Shown here piece after piece: positions 17,447 through 27,194 of a stretch of 64,000 nt of DNA. A program made the position numbers and the translations under genes. A model generated the notes under the pieces. The model had not been told where the DNA came from. It worked only from the letters and a program-made list of their open reading frames with translations, and made no database searches. This DNA is from JBBRGK01 sp036741355 (lineage in GTDB: Bacteria > Chloroflexota > Dehalococcoidia > CAUJGQ01): assembly GCA_036741355.1 (NCBI GenBank), contig DAINSK010000001.1, forward strand, positions 1-64,000, in the 5' to 3' direction. The first letter of the stretch is position 1. Each line of letters begins with the position of its first letter.

Positions 17447-18270
17447 TCCGGCATGAACTCTTTCATCTTGGCGGCCACATCGTCCGACGTCATCAGGGCT
17501 TCGCCGACAAGGACGGCGTCTACTCCCAGGCCGCGGACCCGCTCGGCATCCTCGCAGCCGTTCAGGCCGCTCTCGCTGACCACCACGCGGCCTGCCGGAA
17601 TCAACGGGCGCAGCCGTTCGGTTACTGCTAGCGTCGTTTGAAACGTGCGAAGATCGCGATTATTGATCCCGATAACCTTGGCTTCTGCCGTCAGCGCCCG
17701 TTCCAGTTCCTGTTCGTCGTGTATTTCCACGAGCACGCCCAGGCCCACGTCACGCGAGAGCGCGAGTAGTTCCCTCAACGGTTCATCCGGCAGGATAGCG
17801 ACGATCAGCAACAGCGCGTCGGCCCCGTACGCCCGCGCTTCGTAGACCTGGTACGGGTCAAACAAGAAGTCCTTCCGAAGCAGGGCCGGTCGGCCGCCTG
17901 GTAAGTACCCGTCGAGTCCAACACGAATCTGTTCCAGATACTCCAACTTGCCGAGAAAGTGTCGTGTTTCGGTCAGGATCGATATGCCTGCTGCCCCGCC
18001 CGTCGCGTACGCCCGGGCGCGGGACAGTGGCTCAAGGTTTGGGTCCAGCATTCCTTTCGTCGGCGACGCCTTCTTTATCTCTGCGATCAAACTCAGGCGG
18101 GGCCCGGTCAGCGCGCCGGCAAAGGAAACTTGGACGGGAAAGCGCTTTGCCTTCTCCTTCAGCGCCTCCACCGATTCCTTGGCCTTGCGACCGGAGAGCT
18201 CCTCGCGCTTGTCCGCGACGATACGGTCGAGGATCGTACCGGTAGTGACCGTCGAGTTGGCTGGGGCCAT
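17443..18270 (-). CDS. trpC: Indole-3-glycerol phosphate synthase
   Basis: TrpC closes the indole ring of CdRP to give indole-glycerol phosphate. The 275-residue TIM barrel has IAEIKKASPTKG (with catalytic Lys), LRKDFLFDPYQVYEARAYGADALLL, VEIHDEQEL, IGINNRDL and SESGL. The ATG at 18270 has a purine-rich GGGAGAGG region 4 bases upstream and lies 12 bp after trpD. Its end overlaps trpF by 4 bp. It is a single-function protein, not fused to TrpF as in enterobacteria. Confidence 0.95.
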   Translation of the reverse strand: MAPANSTVTTGTILDRIVADKREELSGRKAKESVEALKEKAKRFPVQVSFAGALTGPRLSLIAEIKKASPTKGMLDPNLEPLSRARAYATGGAAGISILTETRHFLGKLEYLEQIRVGLDGYLPGGRPALLRKDFLFDPYQVYEARAYGADALLLIVAILPDEPLRELLALSRDVGLGVLVEIHDEQELERALTAEAKVIGINNRDLRTFQTTLAVTERLRPLIPAGRVVVSESGLNGCEDAERVRGLGVDAVLVGEALMTSDDVAAKMKEFMPE

Positions 18271-18282
18271 CTGCCTCTCCCT

Positions 18283-19311
18283 TTAGGTGGCCGCGAGTGC
18301 GAGCCGGTTTGTCGCGGCCACAAAGCGCTCGGCCACCCTGCCCGCCTCTCCAGTGTCTATCAGCCCGCCGGCAAGAACCACGCCTTCCGCAATGGATTGC
18401 GCGGCGCCGCCCACAACCAGCGCCGCGCCGGCATTGAGCAGCACGATGTCGCGCAGCGGACCCGATCGCCCTTCGAATACCGTCAGCATCGTCCGGGCGT
18501 TGTCAGCGGGCGTGCCGCCGCGCACGGACGCGCGAGGCGCCCGTTCGAGCCCCGCTTCTTCCGGGGTGATGCGGTAGTTGCGCACCTTGCCGCCCCGCAG
18601 CTCGCAGACGAAGGTCGCGCCGGACAGCGTCAACTCGTCAAGACCATCCTCGCCGTGCACCACGAGCACGTGACTACTGCCAAGACGGCCAAGCACCGTT
18701 GCCATCAACTCCATTAATTCCGGTCTCGGCACGCCCAACACCTGGGCTTGCGCGCCGGCGGGATTAGAAAGCGGACCCAGGATATTGAAAATCGTCCGCA
18801 CGCCAAGCTCACGGCGGGCCGGTGCGGCGTACTTCATCGCCGGGTGAAACGTCTGGGCAAACATGAAGCCGAAATTGTTTTCATCGATACACGCGCCGAC
18901 TCCATCTGGTCCGAGATCGATTCGGGCGCCCATCGCCTCCAGTACGTCGGCACTGCCGCACTGGCTGCTCGCCGCGCGTCCACCGTGTTTGGCCACTTTG
19001 ATCCCGGATGCGGCGGCGACGAAGGCGGCGGCCGTGGACACGTTGAACGTTCCGGACGAGTCGCCGCCGGTACCGCACGTGTCGATCAAGGGCCCGGCGC
19101 GCTCAACGCGCAGCGCCCGCTCCCGCATCACGCGCGCCATGCCGGTGATCTCGTCCGCCGTCTCGCCCCGCAGTCGGAGCGCTGCAAGAAAGGCGCCGAG
19201 CTGCGCGGGCGTCGTTTCGCCCGACATGACTTCGGACATCACCTCGGCGGCTTCGTCTTCAGTCAGGTGTCGATCCTGATTGATCAGTGCGTCCAGCGCT
19301 TCGCGGATCAT
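18283..19311 (-). CDS. trpD: Anthranilate phosphoribosyltransferase
   Basis: TrpD transfers the phosphoribosyl group of PRPP to anthranilate. The 342-residue protein has the glycine-rich PRPP site DTCGTGGDSSGTFNVSTAAA, KHGGRAASSQCGSADVLEA and NILGPLSNPA, all standard for the family. The start overlaps the trpG stop within ATGA, which suggests coupled translation. It is not fused to TrpG, unlike the enterobacterial enzyme. Confidence 0.95.
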   Translation of the reverse strand: MIREALDALINQDRHLTEDEAAEVMSEVMSGETTPAQLGAFLAALRLRGETADEITGMARVMRERALRVERAGPLIDTCGTGGDSSGTFNVSTAAAFVAAASGIKVAKHGGRAASSQCGSADVLEAMGARIDLGPDGVGACIDENNFGFMFAQTFHPAMKYAAPARRELGVRTIFNILGPLSNPAGAQAQVLGVPRPELMELMATVLGRLGSSHVLVVHGEDGLDELTLSGATFVCELRGGKVRNYRITPEEAGLERAPRASVRGGTPADNARTMLTVFEGRSGPLRDIVLLNAGAALVVGGAAQSIAEGVVLAGGLIDTGEAGRVAERFVAATNRLALAAT

Positions 19312-19922
19312 GACGGGTCTCCTTCGCCGGTCGCTGAGGCAGCGGCGGCCCGCGGCTCACGCATAGATAGGAAGTTGCGCAAAAGGTCCTTTCCATGCGG
19401 CGTCATGATCGACTCCGGATGGAACTGGATCCCTTCGACCGCGTACTGCCGGTGACGTACGCCCATGATTACGCCGCTTTCGCTACGCGCCGTAACCTCG
19501 AGCTCGTCCGGCAAACTTGCCGGCTGCACGGCGAGCGAATGGTATCGGATCGCGTCAAACGGTTCTGGCAGACCGGCAAAGACGCCGCGGCCGTCGTGGC
19601 TGATCTGCGACAACTTGCCGTGCTTGATCTCCCCGGCGCCGCTGACCTCGCCTCCGAACGCCTCGCCGATGCACTGGTGGCCAAGGCACACGCCAAGCAG
19701 CGGAACACGGCCGGCGAAGTGGCGCACAAGTTCAACGCTGATACCGGCATCAGCCGGCCTACCCGGGCCAGGCGAAATCACGATCTGGTCGGCCGCCATC
19801 GCCTCCACTTCACCGACCGTAACGGCGTCGTTGCGCACCACTTTCACCTCAGCGCCAAGCTCGCAGAGGTACTGGTACAGGTTGTAAGTAAAGCTGTCGT
19901 AGTTATCCACGAGCACAAGCAT
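19308..19922 (-). CDS. trpG: Anthranilate synthase glutamine amidotransferase component
   Basis: TrpG supplies ammonia from glutamine to TrpE. It has the class I amidotransferase triad: the nucleophile Cys in GVCLGHQ and the His and Glu in FHPES. The oxyanion region reads SPGPGRPADAG. The 204-residue form from ATG at 19922 begins MLVLVDNYDSFTYN, the family consensus; a TTG at 19937 in the same frame is less likely. It could also serve PabB, as no second copy is seen here. It lies 31 bp after the Nudix/P-loop gene. Confidence 0.94.
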   Translation of the reverse strand: MLVLVDNYDSFTYNLYQYLCELGAEVKVVRNDAVTVGEVEAMAADQIVISPGPGRPADAGISVELVRHFAGRVPLLGVCLGHQCIGEAFGGEVSGAGEIKHGKLSQISHDGRGVFAGLPEPFDAIRYHSLAVQPASLPDELEVTARSESGVIMGVRHRQYAVEGIQFHPESIMTPHGKDLLRNFLSMREPRAAAASATGEGDPS

Positions 19923-19953
19923 GTCTCTCTTCTCCAACCTCCAGCCGATGCGC

Positions 19954-20922
19954 TCATTGAACCCGTGCGTCGCCCAACTGCTCCAGGATCAGCCGCGCCG
20001 TTTCGTCGGGCATGAGCCCTGTACTGTCGATGCGCAGGCCTCGGATTTCACCGTTGAAGCTGAATATTCCGTGGAGCTCTCGGCTGCGTACACCCATTTG
20101 CTGATCCCATGAGCGCGCCTGATCCCGGCGACCCACTTCTTCGACCTGCGGGAGCAAGGTGACGAAGTAGATTTCGGCCCCTTCCAGTTGCTGGAGGAAA
20201 TCATCCAGTTCTGACGGCTGCTCGAAGACGCCTTCCACCAAGGCGTCATATCCGGCGGCAGTGAAGTTACGCGACAGTGCGGCGGCGTTTGATACCGCCA
20301 GCGAGTAGTGTCTGTAGCTCGCCTGCCGATCGCCGCCTTCCCAGTGCGGAACGGGGGCGCCGGTACGCACCATATCCGTCAACGCATCGAGCTGAATCAA
20401 CGCGGCACGGTCCAGCAATCCGCCGATCGCCTCGGCGACAGTCGATTTGCCCGCTCCCGCCGGTCCCGTGATCACGATGACCCTGCCAGACGCCACCCCG
20501 AATTGGTGCATCGGGCCGCCCGATGGCACGAGTCCAAACGCGGTGGAGAGCGCATCGACCAGATCGCCGGGTAGTTGCAGCGATCCGAGCGCCTCCAGCG
20601 GCACCCAAACGAGAAGGCTACCGCCCGCGGTCTGGTCGAATGGTGTTCCGTTCCACTCCGTGACCATCTGCAGGTTGTTCAGTCGTACCTCCGAGCTACC
20701 GGGAGCGCGCTCGTACAGGGTATCGACGAACTCTTGCTCGTTTGCTTCGATGCCCGCGTGTTCACGAAGCTGTCTGGCCAACGACTCTTCGATCGAGTCC
20801 TCACCATCGCCGAAAGCGAAGCGCGGCAGTGAGTACGTCGCCGACGCAAGCGGCTCGCCGTCCACCTCGAATAGGACCGACGTTCCGTCACTCACCACCG
20901 CGGAGATGAAAATTGCCGGCAT
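19954..20922 (-). CDS. Nudix-like domain fused to a P-loop kinase-like domain
   Basis: A 322-residue fusion between trpE and trpG. Residues 1-130 resemble a Nudix fold, but the box is degenerate: it reads GEDSIEESLARQLREHAG (40-57), with Gln51 and His55 where catalytic Glu residues are expected. Hydrolysis is therefore doubtful and the domain may only bind a nucleotide. Residues ~147-320 have a clear Walker A, GPAGAGKS (153-160), and a layout like small-molecule kinases or AAA_33 proteins. The start overlaps the trpE stop by one base (TGATG), so it is a true operon member. The function is unknown. Confidence 0.75.
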   Translation of the reverse strand: MPAIFISAVVSDGTSVLFEVDGEPLASATYSLPRFAFGDGEDSIEESLARQLREHAGIEANEQEFVDTLYERAPGSSEVRLNNLQMVTEWNGTPFDQTAGGSLLVWVPLEALGSLQLPGDLVDALSTAFGLVPSGGPMHQFGVASGRVIVITGPAGAGKSTVAEAIGGLLDRAALIQLDALTDMVRTGAPVPHWEGGDRQASYRHYSLAVSNAAALSRNFTAAGYDALVEGVFEQPSELDDFLQQLEGAEIYFVTLLPQVEEVGRRDQARSWDQQMGVRSRELHGIFSFNGEIRGLRIDSTGLMPDETARLILEQLGDARVQ

Positions 20923-22397
20923 CAGTATCCCAGACTCCCGGCAGGCTGAGACTCCAAAGACTGTTCGGCAAGATCAATCGCACGCAGCAGCGCCCGCGCC
21001 TTGCTGAGGCTCTCCTGGTACTCGGAGCTCGGGTCGCTGTCGTAGACGATGCCGCCACCTGCCTGAACGTGCGCGACGCCGTCTTTCATGACCAGCGTGC
21101 GGATGGTTATGCAGGTATCAAGGTTGCCGTTAAAGCTGAAGCAGCCGATGGCGCCCGCGTAGGGACCACGACGGTCGGGTTCCAGCTCTGCGATGATCTC
21201 CATCGCGCGTATTTTCGGAGCACCCGATACCGTGCCTGCCGGAAAGCAGGCACGAAGCGCGTCGTATGGCGTAACGTCATCGCGCAGACGGCCGCTGACG
21301 TGCGAGACCAGGTGCATCACGTGTGAGTAGCGCTCGATCTCAAACATCTGCGGCACACGCACCGTACCGGGCTGGGCCACCCTTCCGATGTCGTTTCGGC
21401 CCAGGTCAAGCAACATCGTATGCTCGGCCAGCTCTTTCTCATCATGGCGCAGCTCCTGTTCAAACCGCTGATCTTCGTCCAGGTCGCGACCTCGTGGCCG
21501 CGTTCCCGCGATCGGGTGCGTCTCGACCAGGCCGTCTTCGACCCGCACCAGCATTTCGGGCGAAGCGCCGACGATCTCGAAGTCACCCAGCTCGAGGTAG
21601 TACATGTAGGGCGAGGGGTTGACCTGGCGCAGCGCCCGGTAGATCTCGAACGCGGGCGCCTCTGTGCGCCGCGACAGTCGCTGCGACAGCACCGCCTGAA
21701 TGACGTCGCCTTTGACGATGTACTCTTTCGCCGCAACCACGTTGTCGAGGAACCCTTCACGCCCAGTGTTCGACTCCACGCGGCCGTTGCCGCTGTGCAG
21801 AACACTGCTATGCGGGCTGTAATGAAGGGGCTCTTTCAACCGTTTCGCGAGCTCGTCGATCTTGAACATCGCCAGCCGGTATGCCGCCTCGACGTCGCCG
21901 TCCAGCCGCACATGGCTCACCACTTTGATCCGATGGCGCAGGTGGTCGAACACCAGGATCGTGTCGGTGAACAGCAAGATCGACTCGGGCACCCCCAGCG
22001 GATCGGGGTCGGGCGCCGGCAGTCGCTCGAAGTAGCGGGCGACTTCATACGACAAATAGCCAACAGCGCCGCCGTGGAATGGAGGCAGATCGCCGACCGG
22101 TATCACCTGGAAGCGGCTGATCTCCTCCTCCAAAGCGCGGAGTGGATCGACTTCCGCGCCTTGGTCGGGGCCGGTCCGCACTATCCGGTACGGTTCGGTG
22201 CCAATGAAGGAGTAGCGCGAGAGCCGCTCGCCTCCCTCCACGCTCTCCAGCAGGAACGAGTGGGCGCCACGCTTCACTTTCAGGAACGCCGACACGGGAG
22301 TGTCGAGGTCGGCGACAACTTCGCGATAGACCGGCACCACGTTACCAGTGCCGCTTGCCGCCAGCTCTTTTACGTCCTCTAATGATGGGAAGTACAT
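20922..22397 (-). CDS. trpE: Anthranilate synthase component I
   Basis: TrpE converts chorismate and ammonia to anthranilate, the committed step to tryptophan. The 491-residue protein has the LLES element used for tryptophan feedback (FLLESVEGG, ~48-56), the catalytic PIAGTRPRG, ELAEHTMLLDLGRNDIG, FPAGTVSGAPKIRAMEII and GCFSFNGN, ending with QAGGGIVYDSDP. It is the first gene after the T-box leader, which starts ~40 bp upstream. Feedback inhibition and T-box control together would give both enzyme and transcript level control. Confidence 0.96.
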   Translation of the reverse strand: MYFPSLEDVKELAASGTGNVVPVYREVVADLDTPVSAFLKVKRGAHSFLLESVEGGERLSRYSFIGTEPYRIVRTGPDQGAEVDPLRALEEEISRFQVIPVGDLPPFHGGAVGYLSYEVARYFERLPAPDPDPLGVPESILLFTDTILVFDHLRHRIKVVSHVRLDGDVEAAYRLAMFKIDELAKRLKEPLHYSPHSSVLHSGNGRVESNTGREGFLDNVVAAKEYIVKGDVIQAVLSQRLSRRTEAPAFEIYRALRQVNPSPYMYYLELGDFEIVGASPEMLVRVEDGLVETHPIAGTRPRGRDLDEDQRFEQELRHDEKELAEHTMLLDLGRNDIGRVAQPGTVRVPQMFEIERYSHVMHLVSHVSGRLRDDVTPYDALRACFPAGTVSGAPKIRAMEIIAELEPDRRGPYAGAIGCFSFNGNLDTCITIRTLVMKDGVAHVQAGGGIVYDSDPSSEYQESLSKARALLRAIDLAEQSLESQPAGSLGY

Positions 22398-22438
22398 GGC
22401 GATTCCCCTTCATTGCAAACCGGCCGAAACCGGGACAA

Positions 22439-22474
22439 CAAAAAACCCCTACCCATATATAGGGGCGAGGGGTT
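22439..22474 (-). terminator. T-box terminator hairpin
   Basis: AACCCC and GGGGTT pair around an inner CCC/GGG with loop TATATAT, followed by six T. It can form only when the antiterminator at 22477-22490 is not stabilised, so it ends transcription when tRNA-Trp is charged. Confidence 0.85.
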
Positions 22475-22750
22475 CTCGCGGTGCCACCCTAGTTGCACGC
22501 GCTCGCGCGCAGCATCTCTGCTTCAGGTACGTCCACTCGTGGGCGGAGATACCTTGGGCTCTGCTAACGGTGCCCACTCCGGTGGCGCCTACTCCCCATT
22601 GGGGGTTTCGGGCCACGGCTACCGGGTCCATTCCCGCCGTCTAAACGGAGCCCGTCTACCAGACGGAACCGCTGCGCTGGCGCCGGCTCTCACCTTACCC
22701 GGCTCTCTGGGCCACGCTTGCGGCGTACTAGTCCCGATCACTGCCATGAT
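22439..22750 (-). ncRNA. Tryptophan T-box riboswitch leader of the trp operon
   Basis: The leader shows the main T-box elements on the minus strand: the AGAGAG motif of stem I (22708-22703), GGTGAGAGCC after it, a specifier region GAA-TGG-ACC with the Trp codon UGG at 22630-22628, the T-box consensus AGGGTGGCACCGCG (22490-22477) that pairs with the tRNA acceptor end, and a terminator with a T run (22474-22439). Uncharged tRNA-Trp would bind and let transcription proceed into trpE. Stem positions were judged by eye. The specifier assignment agrees with the operon content. Confidence 0.9.
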
Positions 22751-22768
22751 TATGCGGTTGTGCTAACT

Positions 22769-22798
22769 ATGGTAGCGGAGTGGCGCCGACGCTGTCAA
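22769..22798 (-). promoter_or_regulatory. Sigma70-type promoter of the trp operon
   Basis: TTGACA (22798-22793), an 18-base spacer and TACCAT (22774-22769) precede the T-box by a few bases. The -35 box is perfect and the position is right for a transcript starting near 22762. Confidence 0.7.
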
Positions 22799-22988
22799 AC
22801 ACGTATGGCCATCTGCGGCACAGCTAAACCGCTATCATGTCTGCTCATGCCGTCTCATACTCAGTTAAGCTTGGAAGGCTACGCTGTTTAAGCCGAGTTA
22901 ACAACTGTAACCTGCTAAAACGGTAGGCTTGCAATAGTATGCGTGGACTCAGGCGCCTTTCCGCGGGCCGGCTGGAACGAACCGAAGA

Positions 22989-23774
22989 ATGATCAAACTC
23001 AATGACGTCACCAAGCGCTACCTGATGGGCGATGTGACCGTCGACGCACTACGCGGGGTAACGCTGGAGATCGACGACGGCGAATTCGTCGCCATCATGG
23101 GCCCCTCCGGGTCGGGCAAGTCCACGCTAATGAACATTGTCGGCTGCCTCGACACGCCGACATCGGGGTCCTATGAGCTGGACGCCATCGAAGTCAGCCG
23201 CATGACGGACGACCAATTGGCGGTGATCCGCAACCGCAAGATCGGCTTCGTATTTCAGTCGTTCAACCTATTGCCCCGCGTGGAAGCGATCAAACAAGTC
23301 GAGCTGCCGCTCATGTACGCTGGTGTGCGCGATCGCCGGAGGATGGCGTTGGACGCGCTCGAAGCCGTCGGGCTCGGCGACCGCGTCCATCACCGCCCGA
23401 GGGAGCTCTCCGGAGGACAGCAGCAGCGGGTGGCTATTGCTCGCGCCCTGGTCGGCGAACCCACGCTCATCCTCGCTGACGAGCCGACTGGCGCCCTCGA
23501 CACGCGATCCAGCGAAGAGATTATGACCCTGTTTCAACGACTGAACGAAGACCGCGGTATCACCGTCTTGTTCGTCACGCATGAGGCGGACGTTGCCGCC
23601 TACACCAACCGCACGCTTACAATCCGCGATGGCCTGATCGTGCGCGACGGACCCAGTCCCAAGCGTTCCGAGGCGCTTCCGGATGAACACGAGCACCTCG
23701 GCCATCTCAGTCCAGTACAGCAGCACGACAACGGCGCGGTGCCGATCGAGACGCCGGTACCGGTGGAAGGATAG
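22989..23774 (+). CDS. ABC transporter ATP-binding protein, MacB/LolD type
   Basis: A 261-residue ATPase of the MacB/LolD/FtsE group, which powers membrane-extruding exporters. It has Walker A GPSGSGKST (~38-46), the Q-loop, signature LSGGQQQRVAIARAL, Walker B LILADEPTGALD and the H-loop (VTHEADV). The C-terminal ~45 residues after the core are polar and carry no clear domain. It is followed 3 bp later by the matching permease, and both are divergent from the trp operon. Exported substrates of this family include macrolides, lipoproteins and peptides; none can be inferred here. Confidence 0.9.
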   Translation: MIKLNDVTKRYLMGDVTVDALRGVTLEIDDGEFVAIMGPSGSGKSTLMNIVGCLDTPTSGSYELDAIEVSRMTDDQLAVIRNRKIGFVFQSFNLLPRVEAIKQVELPLMYAGVRDRRRMALDALEAVGLGDRVHHRPRELSGGQQQRVAIARALVGEPTLILADEPTGALDTRSSEEIMTLFQRLNEDRGITVLFVTHEADVAAYTNRTLTIRDGLIVRDGPSPKRSEALPDEHEHLGHLSPVQQHDNGAVPIETPVPVEG

Positions 23775-23777
23775 CGA

Positions 23778-25034
<1,257 letters not shown>

Positions 25035-25052
25035 TTGAGTTATCCCTCGCCC

Positions 25053-25073
25053 GGCGCCGTCTGAGGCGGCGCC
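25053..25073 (+). terminator. GC hairpin between permease and DUF5666 gene
   Basis: GGCGCCG and CGGCGCC form a 7-bp perfect stem around a 7-base loop 18 bp after the permease stop. No T run follows, so it may only attenuate. Confidence 0.4.
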
Positions 25074-25103
25074 GATCTCACTCTCGCGTAGGAGCACAAC
25101 CCC

Positions 25104-25649
25104 GTGAAAACCGGTTTTCCCCTGCTGGTAGCAGTCTTTCTGGTCCTGGGGGTCGGCGGCGGCGCGGCCTTCGGGGGCGGCGTCTTATACGGCCGTAATT
25201 CGGCGCCCACGGCGAAAGTTACGCCTCCGGCCGCGGCCGGAGGCGCTGCCGCACTCGCCGGCCCCGGCGCTGGCGGCGCCACCACCGGTGGGACGCCTGC
25301 AGCCGGTGGACGCGGGGGGTTGGGGGGCACTGCCGGCGCGGTCGACTCTCTCAATGGCAACGTGCTTACGGTCCGCACCCAGACGGGAACTACGTCAACC
25401 GTCAACCTGACGGCCAGCACGCGTATCCTGAGCACGCTCGACGCGACGCGCAACGACCTCAAGCCCGGTACCAACGTGACCGTGATCGGGCAGGCGGATC
25501 AGAGCGGGACGATCAACGCCACCGCCGTTACCATCACGCCATCCGGCATCAACGGCGGCATAGCGGGAACACCCGGCGCCGCCGGTCAGGGAACTCCAGG
25601 GGCCCGCGGCGGTCGTTCCGCAACGCCGGCAGCGGGAGCAACTCCGTAG
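25104..25649 (+). CDS. Secreted DUF5666-like protein
   Basis: A 181-residue protein with a signal peptide or N-terminal anchor (residues 5-29, hydrophobic), a Gly/Ala-rich linker (35-75), and a small beta domain (78-150) that fits DUF5666: GAVDSLNGNVLTVRTQTG, then DLKPGTNVTVIGQAD and GTINATAVTIT. A second Gly/Ala/Pro tail follows. Function is unknown. It lies 69 bp after the MacB-like permease on the same strand and may travel with it as an extracytoplasmic partner. Its end overlaps the convergent LysM gene by 64 bp. Confidence 0.7.
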   Translation: MKTGFPLLVAVFLVLGVGGGAAFGGGVLYGRNSAPTAKVTPPAAAGGAAALAGPGAGGATTGGTPAAGGRGGLGGTAGAVDSLNGNVLTVRTQTGTTSTVNLTASTRILSTLDATRNDLKPGTNVTVIGQADQSGTINATAVTITPSGINGGIAGTPGAAGQGTPGARGGRSATPAAGATP

Positions 25650-26260
25650 GCGCACCTAATTTCCCGCCATACCGATGGTCGGGGAGGCGCCGCGAGCGGA
25701 ATCTTCAATACCTGTCCAGCCGTAAGTCCCGACGTCATCGATGTGCCGTGTGTCGCCGCGAGGTCTGAGAACGGCACGTGGAAGCGCGCTGCCGGCGCTG
25801 ACAGGCAGTCGCCGGCCCGGACCGTGAAGTTTTCCGTAAAGGGGGTTCCCGTCGCCGCAGGCGACGGCGTCGGCGCCAATGTCGCGATCGGTGTTGGCGT
25901 CCTTCCGGCATCCGGCTCAACCGAAAGCGGGTTGCCCACGACTGCCCCCACTGCCACGCCACCGACGATCACTGCGACAATAATTGCCACAGCCGACAGA
26001 GGCCAGTTGCGACTCCGCGAGCCGGCCGCAGCGGCGGCGGGCTCCTGTCCGGCCGCAATAAATGGTTGAAACCGGCTGCAGTCCGCGTGTCGGGTCTGAA
26101 GGCAGAAAACGACCTGGTGCTGTTGCGAAACGACGGAAGGCGCGTCCGTGCTGTAGCAGCGATGTTCGGCGGTCGCAACCAATGCCCGCGAATACGGGTC
26201 GTCCACAAAAGCGAGGAACGGACACAGCTGGGATGGATCCGCGACCAGCGGTTCAACCAC
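25586..26260 (-). CDS. Cys-motif, single-helix, LysM-like membrane protein
   Basis: A 224-residue protein in three parts. Residues 10-65 hold a Cys/His array (C13, H33, C35, C53, C61) starting CPFLAFVDDP, which looks like a small metal-binding or disulfide domain on the cytoplasmic side. Residues ~88-108 form one membrane helix. After a Pro/Thr-rich linker, ~143-190 resemble a LysM repeat (FTVRAGDCLSAPAARF, LTAGQVLKIPL), so the outer part may bind peptidoglycan. The start GTG at 26260 has only a weak ribosome site. The last ~25 residues overlap the convergent DUF5666 gene. Confidence 0.65.
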   Translation of the reverse strand: MVEPLVADPSQLCPFLAFVDDPYSRALVATAEHRCYSTDAPSVVSQQHQVVFCLQTRHADCSRFQPFIAAGQEPAAAAAGSRSRNWPLSAVAIIVAVIVGGVAVGAVVGNPLSVEPDAGRTPTPIATLAPTPSPAATGTPFTENFTVRAGDCLSAPAARFHVPFSDLAATHGTSMTSGLTAGQVLKIPLAAPPRPSVWREIRCAYGVAPAAGVAERPPRAPGVP

Positions 26261-26299
26261 GCCCCGCGATGCCTTTCGTCGGATCGCAACGTGTTGACG

Positions 26300-26743
26300 T
26301 CATGTCGCCGGCGTGCCGGGTACGTGCTCGACCGGCGTCCCGTCCAGCCAGACGCTGCCGTCCGCCCAGTGCTCTTTCTTCCAGATCGGTACGGTCTGTT
26401 TGATGCGATCGACCGCGGCCTCGCAGGCCGCGAAGGCATTGGCGCGGTGTGCCGAGGACACGGCCACCAGCAGACTCGTTTCGCCGATTTCCAACCTGCC
26501 GAAACGGTGGGCTACGGCGATGCCGTCGATCGCGTAACCAGACCGGATCTCTTCCGCTACGGTGCGCAACTGTCGCTCGGCCAGCTCTAGATAGGCGTCA
26601 TATTCCAGGAACAGCACCTGCCGTCCTTCGTTGTGATCTCGCACCACACCGTAGAACAGGGTAACTGCCCCGCTGGCCGGTGTTGAAACCGCTTCAACAA
26701 GTGGCGCGGCATCGAGCTTCTCATCGGTGAGTTGAATTAACAA
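26300..26743 (-). CDS. moaE: Molybdopterin synthase catalytic subunit
   Basis: MoaE, the large subunit of molybdopterin synthase, adds two sulfurs from MoaD-thiocarboxylate to precursor Z. The 147-residue protein has GAVTLFYGVVRDHNEGR near the N-terminus, the AHRFGRLEIGE region, VAVSSAHRANAFAACE and the catalytic lysine motif PIWKKEHW. The start is TTG at 26743 with GGAG 6 bases upstream. It lies 13 bp after moaD. The pair supplies cofactor for molybdenum enzymes such as those suggested by yqeC. Confidence 0.93.
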   Translation of the reverse strand: MLIQLTDEKLDAAPLVEAVSTPASGAVTLFYGVVRDHNEGRQVLFLEYDAYLELAERQLRTVAEEIRSGYAIDGIAVAHRFGRLEIGETSLLVAVSSAHRANAFAACEAAVDRIKQTVPIWKKEHWADGSVWLDGTPVEHVPGTPAT

Positions 26744-26756
26744 CGATTACTCCGAA

Positions 26757-27002
26757 TCAGCCGCCGCTTACCGGAGGGATGAGCGCGACCTCGTCTTCGT
26801 CATGTAGCACCCGGCCCGCGTCGGTGTACTCGGCGTTGACCGCCAGCGCCGCCCGGTCGCAGAGCCCTCGGACCTTCGGGAAGCGTTCTGCGAGCTGATA
26901 GCGCACGTCAGCGGCGCGGGATCCGGGCTCGAGTTCGAGGGTCAGCGACCGGGCTCCAGCGGCCTCGGCCAGGGCAGCAAACAGGCGGACGGTGATGCGC
27001 AT
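26757..27002 (-). CDS. moaD: Molybdopterin synthase sulfur carrier subunit
   Basis: MoaD, an 81-residue ubiquitin-like sulfur carrier. It ends in the required double glycine (PPVSGG), which is activated and thiocarboxylated before sulfur transfer to MoaE. The N-terminal beta strand MRITVRLFAALAEAAG and DEDEVALIPPVSGG are typical. It is the first gene of a moaD-moaE pair, divergent from the MarR gene. Confidence 0.93.
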   Translation of the reverse strand: MRITVRLFAALAEAAGARSLTLELEPGSRAADVRYQLAERFPKVRGLCDRAALAVNAEYTDAGRVLHDEDEVALIPPVSGG

Positions 27003-27194
27003 GTCAGTGTGTAACTCGCGTTGGACCTGACTGGAACGGTGGCACGGCGCAGGCTCAGCCTAACACAGTTGCCCTCCAAAGAGGGCCGGTTCCAACCCAT
27101 CCGTCGTTTGACTGTCCGGGTACGTGTGCTAGAGAATGTAATGGATTCGGTCCCTAATCGTCGGCCATCGGTATGGCCTCACCGCAGGAGAAAT

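Noticed and set aside
27071..27086. Terminator at GCCCTC-CAAA-GAGGGC
   Set aside because: It lacks a T run and lies between divergent genes, so an operator is a better guess.
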